A DNA stretch of 64,000 nt from Pseudo-nitzschia pungens (Eukaryota; Bacillariophyta; Bacillariophyceae; Bacillariales; Bacillariaceae): positions 496,001-560,000 of the forward strand of contig CM074762.1 in NCBI GenBank assembly GCA_037355855.1, given 5' to 3'. Positions 31,788-43,515 of the stretch are shown piece by piece; positions within the stretch are counted from its first letter, which is position 1, and the number at the start of each line of letters is the position of its first letter. Position numbers and translations under genes: made by a program. The notes beneath the pieces were generated by a model. It saw nothing but the letters and a program-made list of their open reading frames with translations, searched no databases and was not told where the DNA came from.

Positions 31788-34578
31788 ATGGCGAAGTGGT
31801 TCCGTTCGGAGCCCATGGAGTACATCTCCCTCATCATGAACGAGGACGCTGCTCATGACTGTTTGGGAGACCTCGGAAAATTGGGAGTTATCCAATTTAC
31901 TGATGTACGTTGGTCCTGAGAGCGCAAATTTGATAGCATGGCATTTAATCGTGAACTGCATGCGTCGAGTATTGACTACCTGGAATTCTAGAGTTGAACT
32001 TTCGATTAGTTTCTCACATTTTACGTTTTGTTGCATCGGCATTTTACCGAAACGTATGAAATCCACACGATAGTTGAACCCCGACCTTACACCTTTCCAG
32101 CGCCGATACGTCTCGTACGTAAAGAGATGCGACGAGTTGGAACGCAAGCTCCGTTACTTCACGACCGAAATCGGCAAGTTCAACGTTGAAATCCAATCGG
32201 CAGGAAAAGTTGACGATTTCTTGGAGGCCACTCCATTGATTTCCAGCACCAGTACCGAAGCGTCCTCTGGAAAGGTATTGGAATCCTTGGAAGCCGAACT
32301 TGAGGGATACGAAACGCAATTGAAGGAGTTGAACTCCTACAGCGAGAAGCTCACCGTCGAGTATAACGAAAAGGTGGAGTTGCAAGAAGTCTTGGAAAAG
32401 GCTCGACGATTCTTCATCACCGACGCTCCTCGTTTGGCTGTTAGCGAGTTGACCTCGGGTCAAACTCCCTCGAACAAAGCGAACTTGTTGGCTGAAGAGG
32501 AAGCTCGTCCTGACTTGGATATGCGTTTCTCGTCCATCACCGGTGTCGTTTCTACCGATGAACGCGTCAATTTTGAGCGTATGATTTTCCGTGCTACCCG
32601 TGGTAACTGCTTCGTCCGATTTGCTCCCATCAAGCAGCCTATTACCGACCCTGAAACTGGACAGCTCACTGAGAAGTCCGTCTTCATCATCTTCTACAAG
32701 TCCGATTCGATCGAAATCAAGCTGAAGAAGATCTGCGATGCTTTCCAAGCTCATCGATACAGTCTTCCTGACATGGATGACGCTGAATCCGTTGACAAGA
32801 TGCTTACAGAGAACGCCCAAGAACTCGTTGATTCTCGCACCGTTCTTTTGAAGAATCAAGATACTCGCTACCGTTTGTGCCAGATGCTCGCCAAGCACTG
32901 CGAACGTTGGACTTGGCATGTCTTGAAGGAGAAGGCTGTCTACCACTCCCTCAACATGTTCAAGGCTGATGTTTCTGGTATGCTCCGCGGAGAAGGTTGG
33001 GTAATTGCCGAGAACCTCGAAGAGGTTAAGATGTGTGTCGAGAAAGCCCACGCCAATATGGACATGGCTATGCCTAGTCTAATTGATCACGTGCCACAAC
33101 CTTGGCCGACTCCTCCTACATACTTCGTCACGAACAAATTCACCTACGCGTACCAAGAATTCGTCAATACGTACGGTATTCCACGTTACAGAGAAGCCAA
33201 TCCTGCGCTTTTTACTGCGGCCACTTTTCCATTCCTATTCGGAGTTATGTATGGTGATATTGGGCACGGACTTTTCTTGTTGCTAAACGGTTTGAGATTG
33301 GTATGGAACGAGAACAAGAACGAGGGTGTCAAGAGGGACGAACTTTCTGAGGGTCTCCACGTTGGACGATACATGATTACAATGATGGGATTTTTTGCCG
33401 TCTATGCCGGTTTTGTATACAATGATTGTTTCTCGCTTGGTCTAAACCTCTTCCGAAGTCGATGGGAATTCGAAGGTCAAGAAGGCATGGAGGTAGAGGA
33501 AGGCGACGTCGCCTATCAAACCGCTGACTACGGTTCGAACGAATCCGTTTATCCATTCGGTTTGGATCCCATGTGGCACGTCACTTCGAACGAACTTCTT
33601 TTCTTCAACTCTTTCAAGATGAAGTTGAGTGTGATTTTCGGTATCTTCCAAATGTTTTTCGGTACCGTCTTGAAGGGAATCAACTCCATCTATTTTGGGG
33701 AGAAACTCGACTTGTATTTCGAAGTCCTTCCTATGGTTGTTTTTGCTGCTTCACTGTTTATCTACATGGTTGTCTTGATCTTCATGAAGTGGAGTATCAA
33801 CTGGAACGAACGCATGCTTTCCGCTACTTGCTTCGACCCAGAGGGAGATTATTGGCAAGATGACTGGACAGTGTGCGATCAATCTGGAAATGGATACTGC
33901 ACTCCATGGGGTTACAGCTGTACGGACTACGATACCACTGCCGACAAATGTCCTCTTGACTACGGTGGCTCTGGAGACGGTTGCCAACCTCCCAATCTCA
34001 TTACTTCTCTGATTAACATTGCTCTTGCACCTGGAGATGTTGACGAGCCTTTGTATGCTGGTCAAGCCGAAGTACAAAACTTCCTCCTCCTTCTTGCTTT
34101 CGCTTCTGTCCCTGTCTTGTTGTTGGCTAAGCCATACATGATGAAGAGACAACACGAGCAATCTCACCACGAGCACATCGCTGAAATGCCCGAAGGCGAC
34201 GAGGAAGAGGAACACGGATTTGGAGAGATTCTGATTCACCAAGCTATCGAAACTATTGAATTTGTTCTTGGTATGGTTTCGAACACTGCCTCCTACCTGC
34301 GTCTTTGGGCTCTCTCTCTTGCCCACTCTGAACTCGCCACCGTCTTCTGGGATAAGTGCATGCTCAGTACCCTCGAAATCAACTGGTTTGCCACCTACAT
34401 TGGTTTCGGAGTTTTTGCCGGTGTCACTTTTGGTGTCTTGTTGATGATGGATGTATTGGAATGTTTCTTGCACGCTCTTCGTTTGCACTGGGTCGAATTC
34501 CAGAGCAAGTTTTACAAGGCCGACGGTATCCGCTTCACTCCATACTCTTTCAAGCAGATTATCATCGACGCTGCTTAA
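31788..34578 (+). CDS. V-type proton ATPase 116 kDa subunit a, two exons
   Basis: Exon 1 is 31788-31904 (MAKWFRSEPMEYISLIMNED), exon 2 is 32074-34578; the join gives VIQFTD-LNPDLTPFQRRYV, a family-conserved stretch. The product is 873 residues, the usual length. The N-terminal cytosolic half includes EENLEEV-type and PPTYF(V)TNKFTYAYQEFV motifs; the membrane half has FPFLFGVMYGDIGHG and, near the end, SNTASYLRLWALSLAHSEL with the arginine essential for proton translocation. A Cys-rich luminal loop (about CDQSGNGYCTPWGYSC) looks lineage-specific. The protein is the stator and proton half-channel of the V0 sector in vacuole, endosome or silica-vesicle membranes. GC-rich third positions and compact structure suggest high expression. 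Confidence 0.95.
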
Positions 34579-35761
34579 TTGAGAAGAACGGACGGATCAT
34601 CTTCCATATGATTACTTAATTTTAATAGCACTCGTTTGCTTTTACTCCTGTGGTATAGATTTTCTTCAACGGAATGTTTTCTCTGAAGCTCTTGGTATGT
34701 TGGCATGATCTGGTACAATGGTCCAAATAATGGCCTACAACAAAAAGTTATATCGTGATGGTTCAATATTGAGTCGTACGGTTCGAATTGTGAACAATGG
34801 AGATTATCTTCTACCATTACTACTTGATAGAACTCGTCTGCTTTGACTAACGCGGTACAGATTTTCTTATGTTGACTGACTTCTCAGAAGCTTCCGGTAC
34901 GGCATGTTGACACGAACTGGTACGTTGATCCAAATAGAGTGTCTAGCCGACTGCATTAATTTCTGGTGACACTTTCATTCCTAGAACACCAAGCAATACG
35001 ATTCAATCATTCAATAATATATATTGGGGGACAATCCGCTGACAACAAAATCAAACAATGGATATCAGAGACATCATGACTCTCATAAAAATTACGGTAT
35101 TTTTTACTGTATTAAGTAAGGTAACTACAGAGAACGACGCATTTGAAGAAGTCTCATGCTTCGAAAAAATGTATGTCAAATGAATTTTCAAATAATTCTT
35201 GTGAAGAAAGAGCTAAGATACTGTGTAAATAATGGTAAATTCAGGCTTCGAAATCGGAGTTTCGGCGACATGAGGGTATTATCTAAAAAGTTATCTGATA
35301 GGCTTTAGAAACAATACAATTACATCAAATAATACTGTATCGAAAAATTTCGCGTATTTTCATCATGACGTGGAAAAATAATTTCCCATAGTCGATTGTC
35401 TCTTTGGTGAAACTTCGATAATAAATACAGTACTTCGAACATTCTTCCTTCGCCCAGTTCTGACACAAGCGGCTAGTGGAACCTCTCCACTTCCGAAAAA
35501 AATCTCAACTTTGGAAAGAAACGAATCTCTCGTCTACCAATAACTTCAAGCGTTCAATTTCGATAGCCACAGATAGATGCTATGACCAAGCATATCCGAA
35601 ATTGCATTGATAGCTCTCTCTCTCTCTCTCTCTCTCACGTCGCCAACATTGACATCATAGAAGAGAAGTGACCTGGCTTTGAGCTGTGGGTAGTGTCCTC
35701 TCGATCTCGATCTCATTTATTTTATTTCGCTGTTCGTTTACGAGAATCTCCTTTTCGCATT
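34579..35761. other. 1.2 kb intergenic region with a direct repeat
   Basis: It contains the imperfect direct repeat at 34628-34940 and a (CT)n microsatellite at about 35613-35636. No gene is recognised; the cyclin promoter should lie at the right end. Confidence 0.45.
34628..34940. repeat. Two imperfect ~105 bp direct repeats
   Basis: Copy 1 (about 34628-34732) and copy 2 (about 34829-34937) share ACTCGT(T/C)TGCTTT, GGTA(T/C)AGATTTTCTT, TCTGAAGCT(C/T), GTTG(G/A)CA and GTCCAAATA-like blocks in order. The two are separated by about 100 bp of unrelated sequence. Confidence 0.65.
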
Positions 35762-36847
35762 ATGGAACAAATATCACTAAACATGGAGGACTCTCGTGAC
35801 ATCCTTCACGGCATGATTCTTCGGGAGCAGAACAATTACAGATGTCCAAACTATTTCTCTCTCGACAAAACCGGAATTGCTGCACCATCCCCGATGACTT
35901 TCCCGTCTTTGATGAGTGTTGTCAAAGGGATGGCGGGTTTTGTTACCGATTTCCGAAACGAACCTCATGTCGAAAACGTGAGGAATGGGCGTTGTGTATC
36001 ACCCAATAGCGTATGCGATCCCTATGATAGTCGTCAGTATTGTTCACAAAGTTTTTTGCACCAACCCTCAACGGAAGAAACATCGAGTGAGATGCGACAG
36101 GTGCAGTCCCATCCAGGTCGATCCTTAGACGATTCGCTCTCTTTGTGCTCTTGGAGGCACCAAATGCTTTGCTGGGCCTACTCAGTGTGCGAAAGATTCG
36201 AGATAGATGATTCTGTCTTGGAAACATCGTTCAGTATACTGGACCGTTTTATCGCTCTCAAGATCTCGTCCGAAAGGGGCTCTGCAAATTTCCTTCTTAA
36301 TCGCCAAGACTTTGAACTGTTCGGTATGGTTTCGTTCTATATAGCCACGAAGCTATTCCACGGAAACAAACGGTTACAGCTTCACAATCTAGTAGAGATG
36401 GCACGGGGTTACTACACAATAAACGAGATTGAGAAAACCGAGTCTGACATCTTACGGGCGTTGAAATGGCATGTGCACACCCCGACAGTCATGGATTACT
36501 GCGAGATCTATTTGAGCTTTTTTCCTCTGCAATACTACAAAGGGTACAGGGAAGACAAAGCTGGTTACGGGTACTCGCGATCTTCATTGAACGGTGTGAC
36601 CGAGATGCATGCGTTGAGGTGCAAATGTAAAGCCATGGTCGATATAATTCTGGGTGATGTGTTCTTTGTGGACAGGGCCAATTCTGTGGTGGCCCTAGCG
36701 GTTGTACTTCTTGCAACCGATGAGTTTCGTGGCTGCGGACGCAACGCTACCACCTTGCAAACGTTTCTCCGAAACATACAGGGCGTTGTAAACATTCACA
36801 AACCCGAGTTCGATTCCATCATTTCGCGCCTCGAGTGTTTCTGTTGA
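35762..36847 (+). CDS. Cyclin, probably of the diatom-specific class
   Basis: A single-exon 361-residue protein; the ATG at 35762 is the first in frame (an upstream GTG is not a credible start). The cyclin box starts near WRHQMLCWAYSVCERFEID and continues with ETSFSILDRFIAL, FGMVSFYIATKLF and EKTESDILRALKWHVHTPT, which is the N-terminal cyclin fold that binds a CDK; a shorter C-terminal helical part follows. The N-terminal segment DILHGMILREQNNYRCPNYF resembles the start of the expanded diatom-specific cyclin families that are thought to link nutrient state to cell division. There is no clear destruction box. Which subclass it belongs to, and its CDK partner, cannot be told. Confidence 0.85.
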   Translation: MEQISLNMEDSRDILHGMILREQNNYRCPNYFSLDKTGIAAPSPMTFPSLMSVVKGMAGFVTDFRNEPHVENVRNGRCVSPNSVCDPYDSRQYCSQSFLHQPSTEETSSEMRQVQSHPGRSLDDSLSLCSWRHQMLCWAYSVCERFEIDDSVLETSFSILDRFIALKISSERGSANFLLNRQDFELFGMVSFYIATKLFHGNKRLQLHNLVEMARGYYTINEIEKTESDILRALKWHVHTPTVMDYCEIYLSFFPLQYYKGYREDKAGYGYSRSSLNGVTEMHALRCKCKAMVDIILGDVFFVDRANSVVALAVVLLATDEFRGCGRNATTLQTFLRNIQGVVNIHKPEFDSIISRLECFC

Positions 36848-37286
36848 AAGATATGGTTAATCGGTTTCGCTAGCTCAAAAGAAGACATTTTATTTGGGAC
36901 AAACCAATGGGGAGCATCTCGAAAGGGCAAAAAGTTCGAGATTTACACGCTAAATGAATCTGGTCAGGTTCATCGGGCAACGGCGAAAACAGATTGATTG
37001 TTTTTTGAACATCGGATATGATTTCGTGTTGTCCACTACAGAATATTAGAAAAACCAATGCAAAGTTTTTATCTATGAAAAGTATTGAATCCTATTAGTA
37101 CCTCTGATTGACAACGATAATATGCTCCATTAGCCTCCACGCAGACACGCCTGCACATAGAGCTATCGAAGCGTAGTCCAACCATCATTGTCTTTGCTGA
37201 AGAAAACGAATGGTTCTAGACCTTGTACCCCTGTGTAGCCGACTCGTTTTCATCTTTCGACATATTTGAACACGCACCTTGTTGTT
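36848..37286. other. Intergenic region between convergent genes
   Basis: The 3' flanks of cyclin and the RraA-like gene. No other feature is seen. Confidence 0.5.
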
Positions 37287-38219
37287 TCATATTCGAAACT
37301 CCAGATTCGATGACTTTCCTTCCAGCCGGTTCCGGACGTGTTCTTCGAGATTTGTCATTGATGCCAACGATCGTCCCCCTTCCGGTGACGCAATCCCCGC
37401 AATCAATTCGCTCTCGATGCGCTGAATGTTTTGGGCGATCGGGACGAGTTTTGAGAACGCGTCGGCTTCTCCCACGAGAACTCCGTCGTTGTCCCCCACG
37501 ACGATATCGCCGGGGCGGACATCGACTCCACCACATCTCACGACCGTCGGCTGCATTTCTCCCGGAGACTGGGTCGTTCCCGAATACGGCGTGACGCCCG
37601 TGGCGTAGATTCGGACGGCCGGTGCGGATGGATTAGATTCTCCTGCGCCGTCGTCGGCGCAGCAGTGAGAGGTATCGAGGTGTGCGGTGTCTCGTATCGG
37701 CCCATCGATCACGATTCCGGCCAGTCCCTTTCTCCCGGCTTCATTGACAAAGATTTCCCCCGCAACGGCACGCGTTGATGACTTGGTATCGACCACTAGA
37801 ACCTCGTCCGCCTCGGCCTCCAGCGCCAACGCTCGCATGACCGGAAGAAAATCATTGGTCTCGGTAAAGGATACCGCCCGTGCCACACCAGCCATGGTGG
37901 TGCTGATGACTCGACCGTTGTTGTGTTGTGGAGCGAGGCGGTTCATAGGTCGAATTGTCTCGTTCATGATATGGATTTGGATGCTGCTATCGGGATCGCT
38001 CCCTGCCTTCGTGGCCTTGTGCGCATCGCACAGAGAGGATGTGTCTAGTTCTCGTAGGTCACTCAGAAGGCTGCTATGTTCCGAGCACCCCGTCGAGTGA
38101 ATCTGGCGAACGCGTGCTGCCGACATTTTGAAGGCACTTTTTGTTTTCGGAGCTGGTGTGGACGTCCAGAGCAGCTCCACCGCTCGTCTTGTCAACGAAG
38201 TCACAATCGGAGATCTCAT
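37287..38219 (-). CDS. RraA-like family protein (aldolase/decarboxylase fold)
   Basis: A 310-residue product starting at the ATG at 38217-38219. The leader is basic and Ser/Thr-rich (MRSPIVTSLTRRAVELLW) and could target mitochondria. The RraA/HMG-aldolase fold is shown by GEIFVNEAGRKGLAGIVIDG + PIRDT, with the active-site DGxxRD pattern, by VRPGDIVVGDNDGVLV and by the preceding DEVLVVDTKSS. Family members include 4-hydroxy-4-methyl-2-oxoglutarate/oxaloacetate lyases and the E. coli RNase E inhibitor RraA; the second role is unlikely in a eukaryote. A Ser/Pro/Asp insert (CCADDGAGESNPSAPAV) interrupts the usual fold. The substrate is not shown. Confidence 0.8.
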   Translation of the reverse strand: MRSPIVTSLTRRAVELLWTSTPAPKTKSAFKMSAARVRQIHSTGCSEHSSLLSDLRELDTSSLCDAHKATKAGSDPDSSIQIHIMNETIRPMNRLAPQHNNGRVISTTMAGVARAVSFTETNDFLPVMRALALEAEADEVLVVDTKSSTRAVAGEIFVNEAGRKGLAGIVIDGPIRDTAHLDTSHCCADDGAGESNPSAPAVRIYATGVTPYSGTTQSPGEMQPTVVRCGGVDVRPGDIVVGDNDGVLVGEADAFSKLVPIAQNIQRIESELIAGIASPEGGRSLASMTNLEEHVRNRLEGKSSNLEFRI

Positions 38220-39178
38220 CACTGGTAGTGGTATGCCACCGTAACATAGCCATTGTTCAGATAAAAGGATGAAAAAATTAGTTACGAAGTAAAAAAATAA
38301 TAGAAGTACGAAGTAATACGAATACAAGGATTGCAAGTACGTACGTACTTGTACGAGTACAGGTCCTTGATACATACAGCAGACGAATCTTACCGGTTAT
38401 TTTTTGGTCTTCATGAAAGGCGGTCATGCGCAATGTGAAATCCTACCTGAACAGCCTACCCGGGTCTGTTGCCATGACAAAGGAGATCGATGATAACAGG
38501 TGATGAGGCTGGTGAATCCCGCCGGTATCTTGTGACTTGTGGCGGGGCACTCTAAAAAAAAAATATGATGTACGAAGAGCCTACAAGTAACTTAAGGTTA
38601 ACAGTATGGTAACTTACTTTACATAATTACTAGTACATCATTCGTAGGTACAAACCTATTCAATACAACCCTCTCAACTACTAGTACAAGTACTACGTAA
38701 CTTAAGGTTACTTCGTAGTAGTCAAAATCAAAAAATGAAAAATCTTGAGAACACTCGTGAGAATCAATCCCTGACTCCATTATCCAATGGGCAATAATGT
38801 TCTTTGTTTTTAGGTACACGTACGAGATGTTCCGTTCCGTGTTTACGTTGGTTTGGTTTCTTATTTCCAACGGCAAAAAGGGTGCTCTGTTCCCTAGTTC
38901 TTTTTCATTCGTGCCAAATTTTTGGGCGAGCAGAGTTCATTCGTGCTTCTGTGGGATCACTTCCTGGAGGCTGGAACCAAATCCAACAGTTGGCATCTCA
39001 CATGATAGGCATCACCCTTCCACGATTAGGTCAAAGGAAAAAACGGCACAGAGTCGAATTCCTCGGGAGCAGTCTTATTTTCTTCAAACAAAAGTTGTCA
39101 CCATTACCAAGTTTGGCAATAACGTTGCAGCAAGAATTCTATTGCAGGTGGTCTGTCAAGAATTTCAAACAAACAATA
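38220..39178. other. Intergenic region with AAGGTTAC motifs
   Basis: Two AAGGTTA motifs lie at about 38596 and 38706, near a CTAGTACAAGTACTACGTA run. No gene is supported upstream of the ATG at 39179. Confidence 0.4.
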
Positions 39179-39817
39179 ATGATCGCCGAATTCCATCCTT
39201 CACAATCTCAATCGCACGCCTATGAAAAGAACGTTCCATCCATCAACTTTATCAGACGACCGCCGCACGGAAGCACAGTTCCAAGGATGATTATCATAAA
39301 GGATGACAGCAACAAACCACCCATTCCGTCCGTTCCACGCTCCAAACCGGACCACCGCTACACGGGGAGCTCAGACCAAAAGAAAACCACCGGAAACAAC
39401 GCCACCAGGGACAAACGGCTTGCGAAACCGGTCCGCCTTTCGAAACGAGCCATGTCCCTCCCCACCGATCTGCAGAGCACCCGGATCCAGACGAGAGAAC
39501 TGTTTTGGTTTCTCCCCAACAAACGGCAACGGCAACTAGGACCCCGCGAGTTCGACGAAGGGACACACTACCAATACCCCCGCGACGAGGAGAGACAAGC
39601 GCACGTATCATCACTCTGCCAACGACTCACGGAACGCGAGCACCCCTCTTCACACCAGTCTAAAGGAAGCACACCACAGTCGGATCGCGCAAGCTCAAAA
39701 CGAAACCTTGAGCCCTTCACCTGCGCGGAGTTAGACGTGGACGTGGACGTGGACGTGGACGAACACGATTGCCCGCTCTTGGGGCTCGACATTATTGAAT
39801 CTCTACTAGAAGACTAG
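39179..39817 (+). CDS. Hypothetical 212-residue basic protein
   Basis: I do not recognise a family. From the first good ATG the product is basic and Ser/Pro/Arg-rich (RSKPDHRYTGSSDQKKTTGN) and ends in DVDVDVDVDEHDCPLLGLDI then IESLLED. The open frame continues upstream without an ATG, so an earlier exon is possible. Immediately downstream (39846-39890) an out-of-gene stretch would translate as CPPFGHDIIESQIEDE, an apparent duplication of the C-terminal motif. No targeting signal is seen. Coding status rests on ORF length and the duplicated C-terminal motif. Confidence 0.45.
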   Translation: MIAEFHPSQSQSHAYEKNVPSINFIRRPPHGSTVPRMIIIKDDSNKPPIPSVPRSKPDHRYTGSSDQKKTTGNNATRDKRLAKPVRLSKRAMSLPTDLQSTRIQTRELFWFLPNKRQRQLGPREFDEGTHYQYPRDEERQAHVSSLCQRLTEREHPSSHQSKGSTPQSDRASSKRNLEPFTCAELDVDVDVDVDEHDCPLLGLDIIESLLED

Positions 39818-40231
39818 ACAAAGCAAAGAAAAGACGAAAAAGACTGCCCGCCCTTTGGGCACGACATCATAGAGTCTCAGATAGAAGATGAGACCCCCGA
39901 AAGAAACGAAGGTCGTTCAGTAACAAACACTGAACGATAGATGACATTCTAATTGCATATTGGATTGACATATCGAATCCCAGAAAAAATAGAAAAGAAA
40001 ACGTTTCCAAAGTGTGAAACGAATGTATTTCAGTATCAAAGACCAACATTCATAGACAAAAATCTACAATGCATGCTACCTGTAAAGATCTATTAAAATA
40101 GCAAGTTTCTTCTTTTTTAATTTTTTTGAGCTGCGGAATCTCTTTGTGACTCATTCTGCGATACGACCCGAGTTATACATAACGGTAATTGTTCGCGAAG
40201 ACGCAAAGATTCCGCGCTTTCTGCCCCTATC
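39818..40231. other. Intergenic region between convergent genes
   Basis: Contains the partial duplicate of the C-terminal motif of the preceding ORF (about 39846-39895). No gene is seen. Confidence 0.45.
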
Positions 40232-43200
40232 TTAGGCCAGATTAAACCCTTTCGACTGGCACATAGACTGGAAGCTTGTAGCTAGCTTCACGTCGCCACT
40301 GAGACCTTGCTGCAGCAATTGGGGGAGAACTCCAGGATTTGACGCACTCACGGTTTTAAGGGTAGCAAAGAAAAAGTCGGTGGGGTCGGGCACGGCATTA
40401 AAGGCATCATCTGGAGGTTGTTGAGCATACTTCAACTGCGAAAATGTTGCATCGTATACCATCGGCCTTTCGTCGTCGATGTCCTTCTCTTCCTTCGAGA
40501 AGGTTGAGGACGTCAGGACGGAGATCACTGCGATAACAGCTTGTGCAAAAACCATCTTTCCCTGATCATTTCCAAGCATTTTTCCAGACAGATCAGAAAC
40601 TAGCTTCGTGATACCAACGACCTGGGCTTTGGCTTGTACTTTGTTGCTCGCGCAACCCTTCACCTTGGGCAGCCACACTTGTTGCAGCAACATTAGTATG
40701 ATATTTGGCTGGATTTTATCCAAAACGTCCGAAAGGTATTGCCCGCCGTACAAACCAGAGAAGAGTGCCAAGAATTGATTGAATCGAATTGGATACAGAT
40801 TGGATTTTGTGCTCTGAAGCCTGGTCAAGAGGAGTTGAAAGATGGTTTTAAGGTGATCCGCTATCGATTGACGTGGAGCGTACTGCACAAGCGACGACAG
40901 CAGATCAAACGCAGATCCCTCCGTTGCCTTGGACGTGTTGAGCTTCTGGAAAATACCAAGGATAGGCATGAGATGATTGTTGGATACTACGTAGGGTGCC
41001 GCTTGTTTCAAATAAGCCTGGACGAGTCGGGTGAGTCCCGGCACATTACCGGTCTTCTCCCAAAGTGAGGCTGTGAGAAGTGGAGCGAACAAACTCGTGT
41101 AGGCTTCACCAAGTCCGGCCTCTCTTGGTCGGAATTCAAGAAGCTGCGCCAAAATCTGGAAAACATACGGTGAGAATTCCAAAATATCCATCTGAAGAAT
41201 GGTTTGAAATGGTGGGAACAACATTTGCTCCAGTTGGGTCATGTGAGAGGTATCCTTTGCACAGATGCTCTTTACGAGGATGGCAATCGATTCGAACAGA
41301 TTGTGGTTAAATCCAGGGTTTCGAGGGTTTTTGCAGACTCGCTCTAGCGCCGTGGACAATTTTTCAAAAACAATACCCGTCACAGGAATGACGTTCTCGC
41401 CTGCTTTATCGAGAGTCGTCATGATACACTTCATGACGTATTCGTTTTCGTTCAACACTACATTGTCCACAATGTGGAAAAGACCCTCGAAAAGACTCTG
41501 GAGAAATGGCTGGAGGGAAGCTTGCGTAACTTTTTCGAAGCTTGCGCCCGATGCATCCTTACCCTTGTTGCGCAAAACTTGTTCGATTGTGTTAGCGGCA
41601 AAGCTGTGGACGGCGACATAGGAACTGCTCAAGTGGAAGATCAACAAAGGCAACAACTGATTGTATTGTTCCGCAGAAAATTGGTTTCGGAATGTACACA
41701 CAAAATTCAGACAGGCTGCTTTCACCATTGGGCGGCTTGATTCATCCTTGTCTTGCAATTCTGGGAAAATGTTGTTGGTGAAAAATTCCATGAGGTTGAC
41801 GTTGTGGTTCAACTCGGAAACTCCGCGAGAACTTTGCTTTCGAATGACGATTCCCAGCATGAGCGAAATCTATTTAGATTTGAAATGAAACGAATGAATC
41901 AGCAACGGCAAATAAGACAAATAAAACAAAAAAAAAAGTCCAGAGAAGCAAGTAGTGAGTTGGCCGGTCCGCAACTAGATGATTGCTGCTAAAATGCCGA
42001 CAAGAACAATACTTTGGTCAACAGAAACTTACGGCCGTATCCTTAGCAACCCATTTGCCGTTGTCGGCGCTAAAGTCAGCTAGCATCTTTGTCATGTGCT
42101 CGGAACAAATGGTGGTGGTTTGCGCTTCGAACTGGCGGCACATGGCCCCCAAGAGTTCGCGACTGCCCCGGCGGCGAGACTCGTTGTCCGATCCCTCGAG
42201 TTCGGTCATGATGTATTCCTGGGGATTGTCCTCGAAATTTTCTTCGTCGCTCTCGCGAATGGTCATGTTGGGAATGACGATGTTGGCAACGATTTGCTGC
42301 AGGGTTGCGGTCTCTTTAAAGAGATCCCGGTACATTTGCCGCCCCACCAAAATATTTAGGTACTTCATGCTCGTAACAACTACCTGATCGTGTTTGGGGT
42401 AGGTAGTTTTGCTGATCAACAAATTCCAGATCAGTGTGGTAAATTCGGGGATGAATGATTGGAATGGATCCTCGTCTCGCTCGATGAATAGTTTCAGAAT
42501 ATCGATAATGGCGGACTGTAGTTTGTCGATAGGCCCTTGTTCGTCCTCTTCGTCGTTGTCCACCAATGCCGGGTTGTCGTATTGCAAATATTTCTTTAGA
42601 ACCCCCATCAAGTGGGCCATGTTGTCCTCGTAATACTCTGGAAGATCCTGATAAACGAGCGAAAACAATATGCTCGTTACGAGTCTCAGAGTCTCCATTT
42701 TGAGCTTGAGTTGATTCGGATCGTTGACCAGTGCGTCGGCTTGGGTCGCGGTTTGCATCAGAAGCTTCAGTAGCGGTTCCTGAATGTGATTGAGTGTGTA
42801 AATAATGACCCGGTAGAGGGCGTCGCTTCTCTGCACGTGACAAAACCTCCGAAAGATCGAATCCGCCGTTTTCAAAACTCCGTTGACCACACTCGCGTCG
42901 GCCGAATCAAACTTCGCAACGAGTTTCGGCAGCAGGTCGTCCCACTTCTCGGGATAGTCGATCTCGGCAATGATGCTGATCGATTCGGAAATCTGGGCCT
43001 GGATTTGTGGGGGAACGGTGCACATCAGCTCGACAAGATTCGTTTTCATGGTGGTGCGGTCCTGCGGAGAAATGACAATGTTTTTTCGTTCCTCGAGTTC
43101 CTTGGACTCGTCCCATGCCGTTTTGACCGCGTTTTTGTAATAGACGGCCGCTGCCTGTCGAACGGTGACGTTCGCGTTTGCGTTGGCAATCAATTGGAGC

Positions 43201-43515
43201 AGCTGCAGGAGAAATCCCGGCGTCCGAGTAGAGTCCGTCAACACCTTTTCGGCTGGAACGGAACGATGGAAAGAAGCGAGCGAGCGAGACAAAAAAATCC
43301 ACGCCACCGCCAGAGACAATATCATCCATCGAGGACAAACGTTTGCAAACGGTCCAGCAATCAATCAAACATCAGATCGAATCGGAGAAGGTAACAGGAA
43401 ACATCAGTGGCACACACACACGCTGGTACTTGTTTGATTGATTCCACTCACCATTTTTGCGAACGTCCTTAATGGGGGACAACGTTTCCGAGACAACTTG
43501 CTCTAGGCTTGCCAT
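40232..43515 (-). CDS. CSE1: Exportin-2 (CSE1/CAS), importin-alpha re-exporter, three exons
   Basis: Exons are 43515-43452, 43252-42033 and 41869-40232, giving 973 residues, the usual exportin-2 length. The phases agree: KN plus G at the first donor, joined to AEKVLTDSTRTPGFLLQLLQ. The importin-beta N-terminal domain (about 22-100, including NVTVRQAAAVYYKNAVKTAW) is followed by the Cse1 HEAT-repeat region (IAEIDYPEKWDDLLPKLV, MTELEGSDNESRRRGSRELL) and the CAS C-terminal domain (HNVNLMEFFTNNIFPELQ, IRFNQFLALFSGLYGG). The protein exports importin-alpha from the nucleus with RanGTP so that nuclear import can continue. The ATG at 43513-43515 gives MASLEQVVSETLSPIKDVRK. Divergent from the next gene by 2.8 kb. 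Confidence 0.94.
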
